From positions 1 through 5,037 of the forward strand of contig JAICVG010000125.1 in the NCBI GenBank assembly GCA_025935445.1: a DNA stretch of 5,037 nucleotides, read 5' to 3'. How positions within the stretch are numbered: the first letter of the stretch is position 1; every line of letters starts with the position of its first letter. The DNA comes from Nitrososphaera sp. Lineage in GTDB: Archaea; Thermoproteota; Nitrososphaeria; Nitrososphaerales; Nitrososphaeraceae. The translations under genes were made by a program, and so were the position numbers. The notes under the pieces are model-generated. The model was given only the letters and a program-made list of their open reading frames with translations. It searched no databases and was not told the DNA's origin. Shown here piece after piece: positions 4,544 to 5,037 of this stretch.

Positions 4544-4718
4544 CTACTTTATCACTCGTCTTCCTTTTATCCTATCATGGGTGCTTGGCTCAGCATCGTT
4601 AGGCACAGGAACTGAAGGTTTGCTCACCTTTCTGGTAGGCTTGGGTGTTTCATCCAACTCTAGCTCCTTTGCTTGCTCGGTATCTAGGGGCTGCTCGATC
4701 TCTTTTTTTATGGCTCAT
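4544..4718 (-). pseudogene. Small charged hypothetical protein, start separated from body by an A7 frame break
   Basis: A 57-codon open stretch (4714 down to TAG at 4546-4544) encodes a charged, Pro-containing peptide. It runs from IEQPLDTEQAKELELDETP to a basic end, STHDRIKGRRVIK. It has no in-frame ATG. An ATG at 4718 (MSHKK) is one frame off and would join it exactly if the A7 run at 4709-4703 had one A less, giving a 56-residue protein starting MSHKKEIEQPLD. Alternatively translation may begin at TTG 4666, which has AAAGGAG six bases before it and gives about 41 residues. A TATA-like stretch at about 4719-4728 would start transcription near 4696, which favours the internal start. Acidic first half and basic second half suggest a disordered protein. 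The family is not recognised. It converges with uspA, 15 bases apart. Confidence 0.4.
4557..4570 (+). terminator. Pyrimidine/T-rich stretch after uspA
   Basis: About 30 bases after the uspA stop the plus strand reads TCGTCTTCCTTTTATCC. There is no hairpin. It is compatible with T-rich archaeal termination, but it overlaps the end of the opposing small gene, where composition is also set by coding. Confidence 0.25.
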
Positions 4719-4827
4719 ATAATATAAGATACAGGTTTTTTGTGCTAAAAATGTTCACAGCGAAGGCAAAATTAGCCAAGCAGTATGCCGGATAATTGTA
4801 AAAAGGTATGGTGTGCAGAAACAGCAC

Positions 4828-5037
4828 ATGAGTCAGCAGAATTCTTCTGCTTATTCAGAGGAACGTTCGCGTGAAAGACTTCAGATGATAGATACCCTCA
4901 AGGCACCAATCATCCAGATGGGCCGCAGCCTTGGTTATGAGGTGGTAGAGAATCACGACCTCGGCGCGGGGCCTGTACATATAGCTTGGATTTTCAAGCC
5001 CGGATCAGAGTCAATGCCGGACATGCTGCTTGGGTTC
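4828..5037 (+). CDS. Hypothetical protein, N-terminal 70 residues, cut by window edge
   Basis: Translation from ATG 4828 stays open to the last base. A polar N-terminus (MSQQNSSAYSEERSRERL) leads into a helix (about 18-35) and then the compact segment LGYEVVENHDLGAGPVHIAW (35-54). This is followed by IFKPGSESMPDMLLGF. A strand, an acidic residue, a Gly-rich turn and then GPVHIAW is reminiscent of small archaeal restriction-nuclease-like folds that carry GxxDVVW, but the usual Asp is His here, so this is only a shape comparison. The frame is also open upstream to 4723 without a start codon, so 4828 is the first ATG. A weak TATA-like ATAATTGTA (about 4792-4800) would give a leader of a few bases. 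The family is not recognised. Confidence 0.65.
   Translation, partial: MSQQNSSAYSEERSRERLQMIDTLKAPIIQMGRSLGYEVVENHDLGAGPVHIAWIFKPGSESMPDMLLGF

Noticed and set aside
4652..4660. Second copy of the operator arm ATCCAACTC
   Set aside because: It lies within the coding-like body of the small gene (Glu-Leu-Asp codons) and has no inverted partner at the right distance, so it is probably chance.

Overview
The window looks like chromosome from an ammonia-oxidising archaeon of the Nitrososphaeria (Thaumarchaeota), most likely near Nitrososphaera. The reasons are moderate GC content, a preference for C-ending AAC/GAC/ATC codons, archaeal TATA boxes about 26-33 bases before start codons with little or no leader, and gene types common in that group. 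This placement comes from gene content and style, not from a marker gene.

Layout. Bases 1-1353 (minus strand) hold a two-gene unit: a small SRPBCC/START-fold protein followed by a membrane-anchored family 2 glycosyltransferase that runs off the left edge. Bases 1354-1749 hold no certain gene. They contain a near-perfect 28-base palindrome, a possible Asn-rich small ORF and the region downstream of cbtA. Bases 1750-2779 (minus) are cbtB-cbtA, the predicted cobalt transporter. Divergent from it, on the plus strand at 2876-3532, is a winged-helix regulator that ends in six consecutive histidines. The 96-base gap between them holds two TATA boxes and an interrupted inverted repeat abutting the cbtB TATA box. 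Bases 3533-4066 hold no intact conventional gene, but the minus strand carries a broken or frameshifted zinc-ribbon microprotein, a start-less coding-like fragment, and a 24-codon ORF whose ribosome binding site lies in a hairpin. Bases 4067-4528 (plus) are a UspA-type universal stress protein. A short minus-strand gene with a homopolymer frame break follows (4544-4718). The right edge has the first 70 codons of an unrecognised protein (4828-5037).

The central idea is a self-contained metal-homeostasis module. CbtB (His/Cys-rich tail) and CbtA would import cobalt, which these archaea need for cobalamin. The adjacent regulator would sense Co/Ni through its natural His6 tail and control the divergent promoter through the inverted repeat. 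In bacteria cbtAB is typically under a cobalamin riboswitch. Here the cbtB promoter appears leaderless, leaving no room for one, so a DNA-binding sensor is the natural replacement. The genes and DNA layout are visible in the sequence; the regulatory link is inference.
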